A stretch of DNA of 64,000 nucleotides from Cryptomeria japonica (Eukaryota; Streptophyta; Pinopsida; Cupressales; Cupressaceae). The stretch lies in the NCBI RefSeq assembly GCF_030272615.1, contig NC_081415.1, positions 420,910,257 through 420,974,256 of the forward strand, written 5' to 3'. Positions 1 to 12,379 of this stretch are shown here, one piece after another. Within the stretch, counting starts at the first letter, position 1. Every line of letters starts with the position of its first letter. The notes beneath the pieces were generated by a model. It made no database searches, had not been told where the DNA came from, and saw nothing but the letters and a program-made list of their open reading frames with translations. Both the position numbers and the translations under genes were made by a program.

Positions 1-1358
1 TTACAAGCTTCATCAACATCTTTAGGTTCAATCTTAGAAATCAAGCAATATTCTTCAACAATTCATCTCCTAGTCATCGCACCTCTATTCTTATCACCTA
101 TGATCTGATTCTCTAAATGATTCAATCTTACATACCTAGGAGTCTTAGGATTTTCCTTATTCTTAGACTCTTGAACTCTTTCTTCCACACTAGCACTTGT
201 ACCTTCTCCTTCATTCTCAGGCTTTTCTGGAGAAATCAGAACTTGATTTTGGGTTTGCACTTGCTTTCCTTTATCTGAACTAACATCCTGACCATTCGAA
301 TCATATCCAGAGCATCTGGGCTGATACTCATTTCCTTCATCAACTTTCACATTAGCACTCTCAACTATCTTCCTCAGTCTCTTATTATAACACTGACAAG
401 CCTTTCTCTTAGTAGAATAACCAAGAAAGATTCCTTCATCACATCTAGCATCAAACTTTCCTAGATCTTCATCTCTTCTGATATAGCATTTACTTCCAAA
501 AAATCTTAAATATATAACTATAGGAACATGACCAAACCATAACTCATAAGGAGTCTTATCGGTATCACCTTTGATATGCACCTGATTGAAAGTGTATATA
601 ACAGTACTCACAATTTCTCTCCAATAGATATGTGGAACATTTCCTTTAATAATCATCATTCTAGAAGCTTCCTGAATTGTTATGTTCTTCCTCTCCACAA
701 CACAATTCTATTGAGGGGTCTGCATAGTAGATAACTGTCTCTTCACCCCATGCTCTTCACAAAAACAATTGAAATAACTAGAAGTAAATTCACCACCTCT
801 GTTAGATCTCAGACACTTTAGCTTCAATCTAGTCTCAGTCCCAACCATAGATTTGAAATTCTCCAATGCCTTAGACTTTTCCCTTAAGAAAGCAACCCAC
901 ATCATCCTTGTATAGTCATCAATCAACAACATGAAATACCTATCACCCTACAAGCTTCTCACTCTGGAAGGACCATACAAATCAGTATGCACAAGATGCA
1001 ATATTCCATTAAAAGTATAATGTCTGCTTTTGAAAGAAACTCTTATCTGCTTCCCTAATTGACATTCCTTGCATATCGAATTAGATGGCTTTAACAACTT
1101 AGGAACATCTCTCATTGCTCGAGTGGGACTTAACTTAACCATGCAATCAAAATTTACATGACACATCATTCTATGCCATAACCAACTATAGTCAATCTGA
1201 GAAATCAAAAAACTTTTATTACCAACATTCAAGTGAAAGATATTACCTTTAGTCTTTGTACCTAATGCAATCTCAATTCCGGAGCTACTCAAGATCTTAT
1301 GTTTATCATTATTAAATTGCAAATCATAACCCTTATCAACCATCCATCCAACACTCAA
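1..1358 (-). pseudogene. Copia B integrase (pre-integrase zinc finger, core and C-terminal part), broken
   Basis: The minus-strand frames 1358-948, 932-708 and 698-63 together encode a copia integrase. The first contains the HHCC-type pre-integrase region (motif WLWHRMMCH, then ICKEC) and the first catalytic Asp in VHTDLYGP. The second holds IDDYTRMMW and a position where the usual RSDxGGEF reads SNRGGEF, so the second catalytic Asp appears lost. The third starts near the conserved Glu (VERKN) and continues into the linker motifs KTPYELWFG and FGSKCY. Stops and frame breaks separate the pieces, so no active integrase is possible. The RT domain would lie left of position 1. Confidence 0.8.
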
Positions 1359-1376
1359 AATATTATGCTTTAGACC

Positions 1377-1709
1377 TTAAACATACAAGACATCATCAGT
1401 GTTATGCTTACCATCAAGAGAAATAGAACCTCTACCACAAATTATACCATCTTTGTCATCTCCAAATCTTACTACACCACCATCATACTTTTCTATACTT
1501 ACAAAATTACTCTTATCACCTGTCATATGATGAGAGAAACCATTATTAATAACCCATTCATCTTTCTCTTCAACTTTAGCAGCCAAAACTTTCTCTTCAA
1601 TAATGCAACTAGTAGAATCACCAGTCACTGAATCATCTTCCTTGATAGCAATGAACACCCACTCATCTCCTGAATTTCCCTTATTAGATTCATCATCTGT
1701 CATACCTTC
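1377..1709 (-). pseudogene. Copia B aspartic protease, degenerate
   Basis: The minus-strand frame contains DEWVINNGFSHHMTGD, the copia protease signature in which the catalytic D-(S/T)-G triad reads N-N-G. The flanking motifs VVRFGD, GRGSISL and DDVLYV match the usual downstream blocks of this family. With the active-site Asp replaced and a frame break before the integrase, the protease would be inactive. It lies between the gag zinc knuckle and the pre-integrase domain, as expected. Confidence 0.75.
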
Positions 1710-2546
1710 GTCAGCAACAAAATAACACTTCTTCTAATATTTAGGCTTGTATGGCTTCAATGTCTTCTTAGAAACTCTTTCTAGACACCTTGAGGCAAAA
1801 TGTCCTTTCTTATTGCATGAAAAACATTTAAGAGACAAATTTCCTTCATACTTACCAACACCTTTAGGCAATCTTTTGGCAATCAAGACTTCAATCTCTT
1901 CAAGCTATATTTCTTCTTCTTCAAGCTCTCTCATCTTCTTCTCATACATGGACACCCTTGTAGAACTTTCTCTTGGATCATATTTCTACTTTCTTGAAAT
2001 AGTAGCTTTAAATGCAGATTCTGACTTAGGAAGAGATTCACCAAATTTTCTCAACTCAAGGGCAACAATCTTTCCAATTATCATGTCTCTAGTCACATTT
2101 TTCACCATCTAAATCTCCTCGATAGCAACATCCTTGTGCTTGTAAGTAGGAGGCAAGGATCTCGTACTTTAGCTACAATATCTGATTCTTCCAACACTCC
2201 ACCGACACATCTGATGTTCAACACAAGCTCATTCAATTTATGCACAAAGGAGGTAATGTTCTCATCTTCGCCCATCTTTAGCATCTCATACTTTCCCTTC
2301 AAGCTCTGCAACTTACCAACTTTCACATGAGTGTCACCTTCATACAAAGTCTCTAATATTAAATTCAAATTCTTTTATCTCATTTGAAGTTGTGGGACCA
2401 TTCAGAGGAGCATTATACACATTCTTAGTAATCTTCCAATAATCTTCATCAATGCATCACAAATAACATTCCATCTGATTCTTCCAGAGAGTGTAATTCA
2501 TTCCATCAAATCTCAGACTATCCTTCTTAAAAGCAAAGGCTGTCAT
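1710..2546 (-). pseudogene. Copia B gag, degenerate
   Basis: A minus-strand frame begins at the ATG complementary to 2544-2546 (MTAFAFKKDSLRFDGMNY), about 40 bases past the primer-binding site, and runs toward 1710 with several stops. The start matches the short N-terminal block seen in plant copia gag proteins, where Trp and Tyr residues follow (YTLWKNQM). Near 1785-1830 the frame contains a CCHC zinc knuckle (CFSCNKKGHFASRC, spacing C-2-C-4-H-4-C). Between them, 2368-2102 encodes the UBN2-like middle region. The gag is broken by at least one early stop near residue 30. Confidence 0.72.
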
Positions 2547-2588
2547 CCCGGATATCCTCAAGCGGTCAAGCTTCTTCTGGAGGATCTA

Positions 2589-2600
2589 GCCCTGATACAA
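2589..2600 (-). promoter_or_regulatory. Primer-binding site of copia B
   Basis: On the minus strand this reads TTGTATCAGGGC, two changes from TGGTATCAGAGC, the initiator-tRNA-Met primer site of plant copia elements. It lies two bases inside the LTR end at 2603 and so fixes the LTR boundary. Confidence 0.8.
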
Positions 2601-2602
2601 AT

Positions 2603-3166
2603 TGTTGGAAATAATGCAAAAAACTGAGAGGGGGGTGGTGAATTAGTTTGCTCACAAACTCTACACAACTCAAACTTAAATTTAGATCTGATTTATAACA
2701 ATGAAAGCATAAATCAACACCACATCAATAACACACATAACACCAAGATTTTTGACGTGGAAATATCAATTAAGGGAAAAACCACGATAGGAACCTGCCC
2801 ACAATGAGTTAATACCCTGTTAGGAGTAAATGAAATATTACAATGGGGAATGCACATGCATTCAGGTACACTGCCTGGAGCTCACTTCTCAAATCACATA
2901 ACAAGAAGGGCTACAACACTAAGGAAGACTCACTGTCTTACAAAAACTTTCGGATTACATCTAGAGGATTATGAATTGATGAAATAGTGTCTCCTCATGC
3001 CTGGTTACAATTCTGGTTAAGCACACATTTTGATCTACTCTGCCACACTTCCTTCACACTTTCGAAATATCAAAACACTTGTTTGCACACTTATTCGATT
3101 ACATGCATTCAGATACACTCACATATAACACATAGATACATCTCTCACATGATTATTACATATATT
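2603..3166 (-). repeat. Copia B LTR, 3' half (interrupted at 3166 by gypsy D)
   Basis: The LTR's inner end (minus-strand CCAACA) is next to the primer-binding site. It carries the G-run box GAGAGGGGGGTGGTGAATTAG (2629-2649 region) and a GTGGAAAT/ACCACG block seen in other copia LTRs here. The ATATT at 3162-3166 is repeated at 14998-15002, the target duplication of gypsy D. Confidence 0.85.
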
Positions 3167-3964
3167 TGTAGACACCTAAAATTGTCCTATCTAATTAAAT
3201 AAATATTTTTATTTATTTAATTATTTTAAGCCTAGTTCTTCTATTAATTGAATAAATCTTTATTTATTTAATTAATTCATTTATCCTCTTGTAGCCTTAA
3301 TTCTCATTTAAATAAATACTTTTATTTATTTAAATTACCCTTTTCCTAAATTAAATAAATATCTTATTTATTTAATTGATCCCACTTCCTCTATTAATTA
3401 AATAAATCTTTATTTATTTAATTAATGCATTAGCCTTTTCTACCCATGACACATGTCATTCATCTCTCCTACACTACCTACCCTCTCATTATTCTCTTAT
3501 TTCCTCTACCTACCCTCTAATCATAGCTGACCATTTATCTTTTACACCTCTTAATCTTATCCCTCCATTTCTTATAGTGTCTTCTCTTTAAGGAGATGCT
3601 TCCTTCATTATCAAGTATAATCAACTAATCATTCTATTCAACTACTAGCATTCCGCGACTACGGTTTCGAACTTTCATATGCGATCAAGCCTACTTGCAA
3701 CCACATTTCCGTTCTTTGTTGAGCTCTTGTGCACACATAAAATCTGAGAGCAAATATATCAAGCAAGATCAATGGAGATAGGAAGAATGGAGATTCAAAC
3801 CCTATTGGACATGTGATGGTATAATCTTTGTGATTTTATTTGATTTGCATTGTCTTAGGTAAGCTTTATATGTTATGGTGGATCTTTGTTGTTGTTAGGC
3901 CAGGGTTTTGTGGTTGAATTCATTTAGTCTTTCAATATTGTTGTTTCCATTTTTACCATAAACA
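3167..3964 (+). repeat. Gypsy D 5' LTR (798 bp)
   Basis: Bounded by TG...CA and aligned by eye along its length with 14229-14997. It contains five AT-rich imperfect hairpins (3191-3426); the 3' LTR has four. At the place where the 3' LTR has TATATAAG (14617), this copy reads TCTTTAAG (3585-3592), so its promoter box looks destroyed. Confidence 0.92.
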
Positions 3965-6578
3965 TTTTGGCATGCCCCATGGGACATGGATTTTTGTTAG
4001 ATCTGTGTCTTTTGCAGGTTTTTCTAACCCTATATTGTTGTTTTGTATAACAATTTGGAGAATAACCTTGTGTAGCTAGGGTTTTGGACACAAAATCAAG
4101 ATCTTGGAGAGATTTGATCTGAAATCACAAACGGCTTGAAAATTTTGCACCAAATTTTTTTGGCAGGTTGAAGACAGTATCAACAGCTCTCAAACCAAAA
4201 TTTAGATCTATTAGAGCATATTTTAATTTTCTATGAATTTTTATAAAAAAATTAATTTTGAGAGCAAATGAGCAAATTTTTGGATTTTCTTATATTTTTG
4301 GAAATCTCTCTGATTTGTACACATGATCTGTTCTTTGTGATTTTAATTTTGATACAAAATATTTCCTAAAAATTTGAATTTTTAAAAATTAGGATTTTTC
4401 ATTATTTTGATCGAATCTCACAAACTGGTTTGAGTTTTGAGATCAATTTTTTTTTGCAGGTCAAGAACAGTATCAAAAATTCTCAATAAAAAAATTAGAG
4501 TTTTTGGATTAGAAGTGAATTTTCTATGAATTTTTTATGCATTTTCATAAATAAAATAAAAAATTGAGAGAAAATTAGCGAATTTTTCGCATTTTGTTAC
4601 ATTTTTAAAAATCTCTCATAATTATACACAGGATCAGTTCTTTGCGATTTTAAATTTGATACAAAATCATTCCTAACAAATCAGATCTTTGAAAATTAGG
4701 GTTTTGCATTATTTTGCTCATATCTCACAAACTGCTTGGAAATTTTGCAGGATTTTTTTTATGTAAGTTTGGAATGCTAGCAGGAGTTTCGAGTAAAATT
4801 CAGATTTTTTAGATCAATTTTGCATTTTTTATGAATTTTTTATGATTTTTCATAAAAAAATAATTTTTGGAGCAAATTAGAAACGTTTTTGGATTTTCTT
4901 ACATTTCTGGAAATTTCTTGAAATTTTACATGTGGTATGTTTTTTATGATGCAAAATAACTCATGGAAAATCAGATCGTTGAATCTATCAAAAAAACGTC
5001 ATGTCGAAGGCCCCTATTTCACAAAGTCTTTTGGATCTAAAATTTACCTGACTTGTGTGCTTGCAGAAGGGGTATTATTGCAAAACTACTAACAAATCTT
5101 TGTTGCAAAATTTTGGCAAGGGTTTTTTATCTTTATTGTGTGCCTTGTTTTCTTAGATTACTAATCACTTCATTTGGTGAACTAAAATTGAACCAATGTC
5201 TTTTGTGTCTTGGGCAATACGCTCTTTTGTGTTAATCTTTAAAGGTCCTGTCTCCCCGTGTGGTCATTAGGACTACTAGTGAGGAGAGAACAACCCAAGT
5301 GGTAGTGAGAAAAACCCACCTCTTCCGAACCACTATAAATAATTGTATCCATGGTGAAAGCCATGGGTAATGTGTGTTGATTAGTTCATATCGACACTAT
5401 GTCTCCCCATAAACCCGTTTGATCAAATTTATTTGATCAGTTGTAGGGCGTAACCCCTACCGGCTGGGAGCCTTCTGTATTTACAGAGTTGAAACTATCA
5501 CATGTATGGCCACACGAGCGGATGCCCTTACTAGCACCTTTTTGTTTTAGAAAGCCAAAATCCTTCTAATTGTTGGGGTAGGAGGTCGGACCTTTGGAGC
5601 GGCCCACACACATGGTTCTTAGTAGAGATACAAAGTTCACCATGGGGAGTTTTCGTGGGGATTGATGCTTGGCTACCCTAGAGAAGTGAGTGTCAAGGGT
5701 GGAGCTAGTGGGGTCAAGCATCTAAGTATCCACTTTGAATAGCATAGCCTCGGGGGAAACCCCATGTGGGATCAACAACCATTATCCTGGCCAACCATAC
5801 GAATTGTGCTTGTCTTCTTTTAAACATTCAAGACCAAACATTAAAACATTGTGTCTTTTGTGTCTTCAAGTGTATGCAAAACATTTATACATCAAACAAC
5901 ACACTTTCTTTTGAGTCATTTTGAGTCTAAACACCTGCAAACATTCAGTCCTCATCAACATTGTGTCCTCTTGTCGTGAAAAACAATCAAAAATTCAGAT
6001 TTGGTCACAACAAACAACTTCACAAATTGGAAAAATTGCACTCATATTTTAGAAACCGCATCTGTGAAGTATACAGGCACGTCTGTGTTCAGTATTGGAA
6101 AAATATGTAGTCCAACAAACAAGAGCAATCAGTTTCAGAATTCTTGAGCTTCCTAAGTTATTTCTCTAGATTTTCATCTAGCATTTAACCTATCTGTGAG
6201 TCTCACAAAGTCCATCATTGCTTTACACTTTGCCTTACATTCACATTTGTCTAAACTTGAGTGAAAAGGTCACTTGCTTGTCCTCATCTTGCTTTGTCAA
6301 CACACTACATACAACAACATTTTGCTAAGTGGTCCCTCATCAAGGTCTATCACCTTTGGGTCTCATTTGGTCTTACTTAGAGCCAAGATCGACTTACCTC
6401 ATCAAGAGAAACTATCATCGCTTTGGAAGCCACACCTACTCTACTACATACATACTTGGTCTTACACTTTGGACATTGCAAGTACACCTCAGATTCATTT
6501 ACATTCCATCCAACTCTTGGTCTTTCATACTCTTTCCATTTTCATCTAGTCTCCCACATCTTAGTCAAGATCTAGTTC
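3965..6578 (+). other. Gypsy D leader with three ~300-bp degenerate tandem repeats
   Basis: The stretch starts with a likely primer-binding site (TTTTGGCATGCCCCATGGG, 3965-3983; tRNA not identified). From about 4120 to 4990 a block beginning with a variant of ATCTCACAAACTGCTTGGAA recurs near 4121, 4424 and 4722, so about 300 bp apart, followed each time by T-rich sequence and GAGCAAATTAG-like segments. The rest (5000-6578) holds no convincing gene; short open frames there show no recognisable motif. A long untranslated leader before gag is usual in the Tat lineage. Confidence 0.75.
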
Positions 6579-9500
6579 ATGGTTGAAACTCGTTCCCAAA
6601 AATATAGGAGAGAAACTAAAGAGGCTCAAGAATCCGCAAACATGAGTACCTATGAGTATGACAATGATGTCTTTTTCAATTCTGATCATACTACATTACT
6701 TGACATGGATGCCTATAGAAACATTCCAAATATTGAGAACATGGACACTACAAAAAAAAATGATACACACAATGACAATATGGACAACTTTTCCGTACAT
6801 TCAGCAGAAGTGGAAGACTCCATTATAGATACCCATTTTAATCGATTGGTTAAGGAAATAATGAGGAGAGATAGACAATATTTCTTACAAGTGATGGCGC
6901 AAAGTGGAGCTAAGATCCCTCATGATTTTGACATGTCTCAAATAATGTAAAATCAACATTTGCAAGAACCTCAACTCAACATGGATCAAAGGAGGCCTAA
7001 TAGTGGAGGAAATAGAGGACCACATCTTGTGCTTGAAACACCATCATATTTGTTTCAAAAACCTGAGGTCCCACATACACATGGCCAAGCATATGATACT
7101 CACCTTCGCAGAATATTATGGAAATCTTATGCAGAAAAATATACTCAATCACATGCCAATGCTAAGGACCAACCACCAAAGCAATTGGATATCCAAAGGC
7201 ATGTTCAAAATTTGGACACAAAGAAACCCCGCGTCAAATTTGGGGGCAACACATTAGAACAAACTCATGACATGCCTGTAGAGTATGGTATACATGGACA
7301 AAACATATATTCCATTCCTCATCATGACTCTGTACCAAGTGGTCCTTATACACAGCATCATTATAGACCTCCTCCATATGAACATGTGTATGATCAATAC
7401 CATCCATATATGCAACATGCTCCTCCTCCACCCGGTGATTCAGGCATGGGGTATGGTCCAAGAAGTCGGTCTCCACCTAAGAACAATTTGGAGCAACAAA
7501 TTAAGGACTTACAAAAGAAAATGGAGGACATAAATACATCGAAGCCAGCTTACACAATGAGAGACATATGTCCCTATCCATTTGACAAAAGCATTCCAAT
7601 GCCTCCTTTTCCTGCACATTTCATGACACCTAAGTTCGATAAGTAGAAAGGCAAAGGAGATCCTAAGGCACATATAAGACAGTTTTTCACAACTTGCATT
7701 GAGGTAGCAGCAGAAGAGACATATTTGATGAGATTATTCCCACAAAGCTTAGGTGATCAAGCTATGGAATGGTTCTCCCAACTTCCACCTAAAATTAAGT
7801 CACGGGGTGATTTAGCAAAGGAATTTATCCAACATTTCTCATACAACATAGAGACAGACATACCAGTCACTACTTTGTGCAACACCAAACAAAAGGATGG
7901 AGAACCTTTTTCATCATTTTTACAAAGATGGAGAAATCTAGCTAGCAGATGCTCTTGTGAAATTCCACAAAAATAAATGGTAGAGATATTCATGCAGAAT
8001 GCCCATAGAGAAATTGGTTATGATCTAAGAAAATCTTGCTTGTTCGCTTTCAAGGACATCATTGAAAAAGGCTCAGCGACAAAGAAAGTCTTAATTGAAC
8101 AATGAGTAATTAAGATATTCAAAGAAAACAAAGAGGAATTTAAAGGAAAAGACAAGCCAAGATTTTGGAACAAAAATAAGAACACAATCAATAATGGTGT
8201 TGTTGATGCTAATACAGTGAGACCCAAAATCATTCTTTCTGGATCAAGTTCTACAAACAACCAAGTGAATACTCAAACAACTTCAAAACCCCGAAGGAAA
8301 TACACCCCATTGGGAGAACCACTTGAATCAACTTTCAAGAAGCTAGTGGCAAACAAGATAATAACAATTCCAGATAATCCTCCATACAAACCAAAGGTCA
8401 AACCAAATTGGTGGAATGATGATAAGTATTGTGAATTTCATGAGAGAAAAGGACATAAAATAGGAAATTGTCACCATTTGAAGAACATCATACGAGATCT
8501 CATTGATAGAGGTGACATTGAGATTGAAGGACATTCATCCAATCAAGAACATGAGATGTTTAAGGAACCATTCCCTAAACATGACAAGAGAAAAGCCAAA
8601 GCCACATGTGAGCAAGCTAACTATACTAGAGCATCCTATAACTATGATTCAATAGTTAATCACATTTCGATGGACAATTATGTCTCTACAATTATCATAA
8701 AGGACAAAACGCCTGAAAATTTTGCCCAAAGACCTAAAATTGTCCTAAAAGGAATTGGATCTTCTTCTGAACCTACCTCTGAATGCAATGTTACAACTTG
8801 TCGAGGTAAGGTCACTTTGCAAGGTGTTCCAGCTAAAAACACTGCTTCCTCATCAGCCAAGCTTGAATACGATCTGGTGGAACAGTTAGGGAAGACACCC
8901 ACGCTTATCTCCATCCTTGAACTTTTATGTATATCCCCTGCACGTAAGGCCATTCTTGACAAAACTTTGAGAGACGCTTCCATCCCCACTGATCTAAATG
9001 TGGACCAATTTCAAGCCACGGTGGGATACCTTTCCATTCCACACTCCCTTACATTCACCAAAGTTGACTACGCATCTGTGAGCCAACCACATAATGCACC
9101 TTTACACATTGAAGCCTTCCTACACAAACATCGAATCAAATGAGTCCTGATAGATGGAGGAGCAGGTCTCGATATATGTCTATTGAATACTCTTAAACAA
9201 TTGGGATATTTTGAAAAGGTTGTGAATTCTACACATGCAATTACCATCAAGGCATATGATGATGAAGAACGTTCATCCAAGGGCACAGTCACCTTACCTC
9301 TCAGAGTAGGGACAGTTACAAAGGATGTAGTTTGTCAAGTCTTTGATCTATATCTCACATACAACATACTCTTGGGATTCCCATGGATTCATGAAATGAG
9401 GGTTGTCCCATCTACATACCATCAATGCATTAAGTTTCCTCGTAATGGAGTTGAAGTGACCATCAAAGGCAATGCAAACCCATTCATATATTGCAACAAT

Positions 9501-10106
9501 TTGTGACCTAGATCAAAAATAATAATTCCAGTTAATAGAGAAGCAACTCCATCCTCAACATATGTGGATCTAGAATCCTTGAAACCTTTGACATCAAAGC
9601 AAGCAGAGCTCAAAGAAAAATTCAAGATTAAAGACATGGGATGTGGTGAGTATATCTTTCATGTTGATCAACTCCCACTATCTCCTAAGGTATTCAGTCA
9701 ACATGAATAGTCTAAAAGCAATATGCAAGACCAAGGAATTGGGTGTGAACCACCTGGTATTGTGACTACTGAGTTTGAATGCAAATATCCTCTAGTGGCG
9801 CAAGCATCTCTTGATATCAATAGTCCTAAGAGTGGTTCCAACGAAGAATCTATTGAGCATATCACCAACCCTTTTGAGAACTCATATAGCCTTACTATTT
9901 CATCCATTCCTTCCATTTCCACTCCACTTCCAGACTTGGATCAACAAGAATTACAAAAGCCCTTACTCATCGGGGATAAAAAATTAAGCTTTGAAAAGAA
10001 AAATCTAAAAGTCAAAAATAAAGAAAAGTTCTTTAGTCCGAATCAAAATCAAAAGCTATTGGACTCTGCAAAAATCAAGGTCAAGGATAAAAATCCTATG
10101 AAATAA
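6579..10106 (+). pseudogene. Gypsy D gag-protease polyprotein, one frame with in-frame stops
   Basis: A single reading frame runs about 1,175 codons from an ATG at 6579, interrupted only by stops (near 6948, 7644, 7974, 8103, 9141, 9504, 9708, 10104) and with no frame shift. The N-terminal part is Q/P/H-rich. Around 7640-8100 is a retrotransposon gag core (AMEWFSQLPPKIKS, FIQHFS, SFLQRWRNLASRC). Near 8425-8520 is the Tat-type zinc motif YCEFHERKGHKIGNCHHLK followed by DLIDRG. At 9144-9506 is a pepsin-like protease with VLIDGGAGLDIC and ILLGFPWIHE; the active-site triplet reads D-G-G, common in this lineage. Several stops fit CGA-to-TGA or TGG-to-TAG. RT should follow but does not. Confidence 0.85.
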
Positions 10107-10369
10107 AAAGAACAAGAGTTGATCTCCCCTAATATCAAAATAACTAGGGGCAAAAGTTTTACAATTTTAAGTAAAAAATAATACTTGTTGATCCTAAGTA
10201 TTCATCATGCTATCCTACTTTCACTTCTTTTCACAGTCATAAGCCCTCGTAACTTATCCACTTGTTCTGCACATCCTTTTCCTTCTAGTGATACATCATG
10301 GACCTTTAATGGAGCTTTCTCGAAGGACTTATTATCAGGGATGGCCAAACTTGTTTAGGTGACACTCAT

Positions 10370-10702
10370 ATGGGCCTATTTAGTCCACACACTAGTAATT
10401 CTATCTCAGTTCCTTTATCAAGGAAGACAGTCACTCGAGTTACATATCATTTTGTCAAGGAACATTGCAACTACAATCATAAGGTAAAGCCTCACACATT
10501 TGAGGTAGGTGACTTAGTTCTCAGAGAAAATCCTAAAAATCAGCAAGATAGAGAGAAGAAGGGCAAGTTCGAACCAAATTGGCTTGGTCCTTACATTATT
10601 ACAACAACCTATGGATCTGATGCATATCAGCTCTCAACCATAGAGGGCGAACCTTTGGAGGATTCTATCAACAACATGCACCTTCGCATGTTTTTCACAT
10701 AG
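10370..10702 (+). pseudogene. Gypsy D integrase C-terminal remnant
   Basis: A 110-codon open frame ends with the C-terminal block of Tat-lineage integrases: HKVKPHTFEVGDLVLRENP, then KFEPNWLGPYIIT and AYQLSTIEGEPL. No zinc-finger or DDE core precedes it. The 260 bases between the gag-protease frame and this remnant have no RT or RNase H motif, so about 3 kb of pol normally present is missing. An ATG at 10370 opens the frame, but translation as a separate protein is not supported. Confidence 0.75.
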
Positions 10703-12370
10703 CTCTTTAGGGTATCCTAATTCAAAAATACAAAAAAAAAAAAAAGCACAAAAAAATCATAAAAATAAAAAAATCGTTACTTGGTGAAAACCTAGCAAAC
10801 AGGCGCCTTGTGACAAAACAAAATTGAAAAATAAAAAAAGTAAAGATAAAAATATTTCGTCCAACGGTGAAAACCACTTCGGTGGCACCTTGGGCAAGTA
10901 CCATGGTGAAAAGTGGGTCACCGACACCATGTGTAGAGACATTGCTCCTCCCTCCTTCAAGATTCACTTTCATCCTTTCACTTTTGCACACACTCACAAC
11001 TTATTTATTCATAATAAACTTACCCATTCCCATTATGGCTTGTTATTGATCTACCCAAGGGTGGTTAGCCATTCCTAATAAACCTCCCTTTTCACCCCTT
11101 TCCATCCATAATAAATCCGCTCCTATTTGTGGCTAAGGCAAATCCTACGTCTAGTAATGGGTGTGGAACTAAGAGCAACACACGTTCCGAGGAGTATAGT
11201 TTCTTCCAAATTTTCTTTAGTCTATCCAGGCACAATCCACAATAAAGCAACACTTGCATCGCCAATCCGCAATAAAGTTTCATCTTCTCCGCAATAAAGT
11301 ATCAGTTTCAGGGATTTGGTCAGTTTCAGATAAGACACAAGCAACAATGGGCTTCAACAAATCAAATCTTCCAACAGACTCAGACAACATTATGGTTCGG
11401 TGCTATCTATCCTTTCGTGAAAATAAACATTGTGATCACAATCAAATAGACTTATACAAGTGACAAGAGACACTAAACTTGAGGACTACAGTGGATGTTG
11501 GTGTCGAGTCTTGGTTTTCTTTTTTATTTAATCTTTTTGGTGACATGTCTTTTAACTTTTTCGGGATGTCTTTGACTAGAGATTTTATCTCCAGGATGTC
11601 TTTGACTAGAAAGGCGAGGATGGGGTATCGTCACCTATTTTTCTTTGTTGTCTATGGATTGTCTCTTAGTAATGCTATGACTTGTCCAAGGATATGAGGA
11701 CACTGTGAGTCTAGTATGAACTGGGGCATTCCTTGTTTGCAATTGTCTGATCTCCATGCAAACAAGTACAATGACTTTCTGGGTCGAACATATGTCTCAA
11801 TTGTCATAACCTATTTTTCTATAATAAAGCTCAATGATGATAACACACAAGAAGCTCTTTCACTTCCATATCTTCTATCTTCCATCCCCCTTTCTTGATT
11901 GACCTCCATCATCCTTCTCGAGTTTGTGTAGCTTGCTAGCACATGATTGAGTAAAATGACACACCAAAAATGTATGCATTTCATGTAGTTTGCACTTGCA
12001 TTATCACATATTAGCATTTCATATAGTTTGTACCTACATTATCACATATTAGCATTTCATACATACATATAGACATCACAATTGCATCACATCCTGCACA
12101 CAACACATGTTAGCACATTTTGCATTCTCATCATGTAAATAGTTATTTAAATTATCATATTCATCTGCATTTCATACATTCACATTTGCATAAAAAACAT
12201 AAAAGAACAAAAAAATTGCATTCCATCATGTACATATTTGCATCCATATCATAAGCACCACATAGAAGCATACATCATAAAACATATAGAAACATCACAT
12301 AGGTACACATACATATAGTTGCTGCAAGGATGAATCATCTCATATATATAATCATGAGTGTCATGATACA
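10703..12370 (+). other. Gypsy D 3' non-coding region
   Basis: Starts with an A-rich stretch (10730-10860), then sequence with no recognised coding motif. A 38-bp unit containing TTATCACATATTAGCATTTCAT is tandemly duplicated at 11977-12052. Short open frames here have no family features. Confidence 0.5.
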
Positions 12371-12379
12371 ATGATGTCA

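Noticed and set aside
3191-3426. Repeated AT-rich palindromes considered as a CRISPR-like array
   Set aside because: Spacers are not unique uniform-length sequences, the genome is a plant nuclear one, and both LTRs of gypsy D carry the array.
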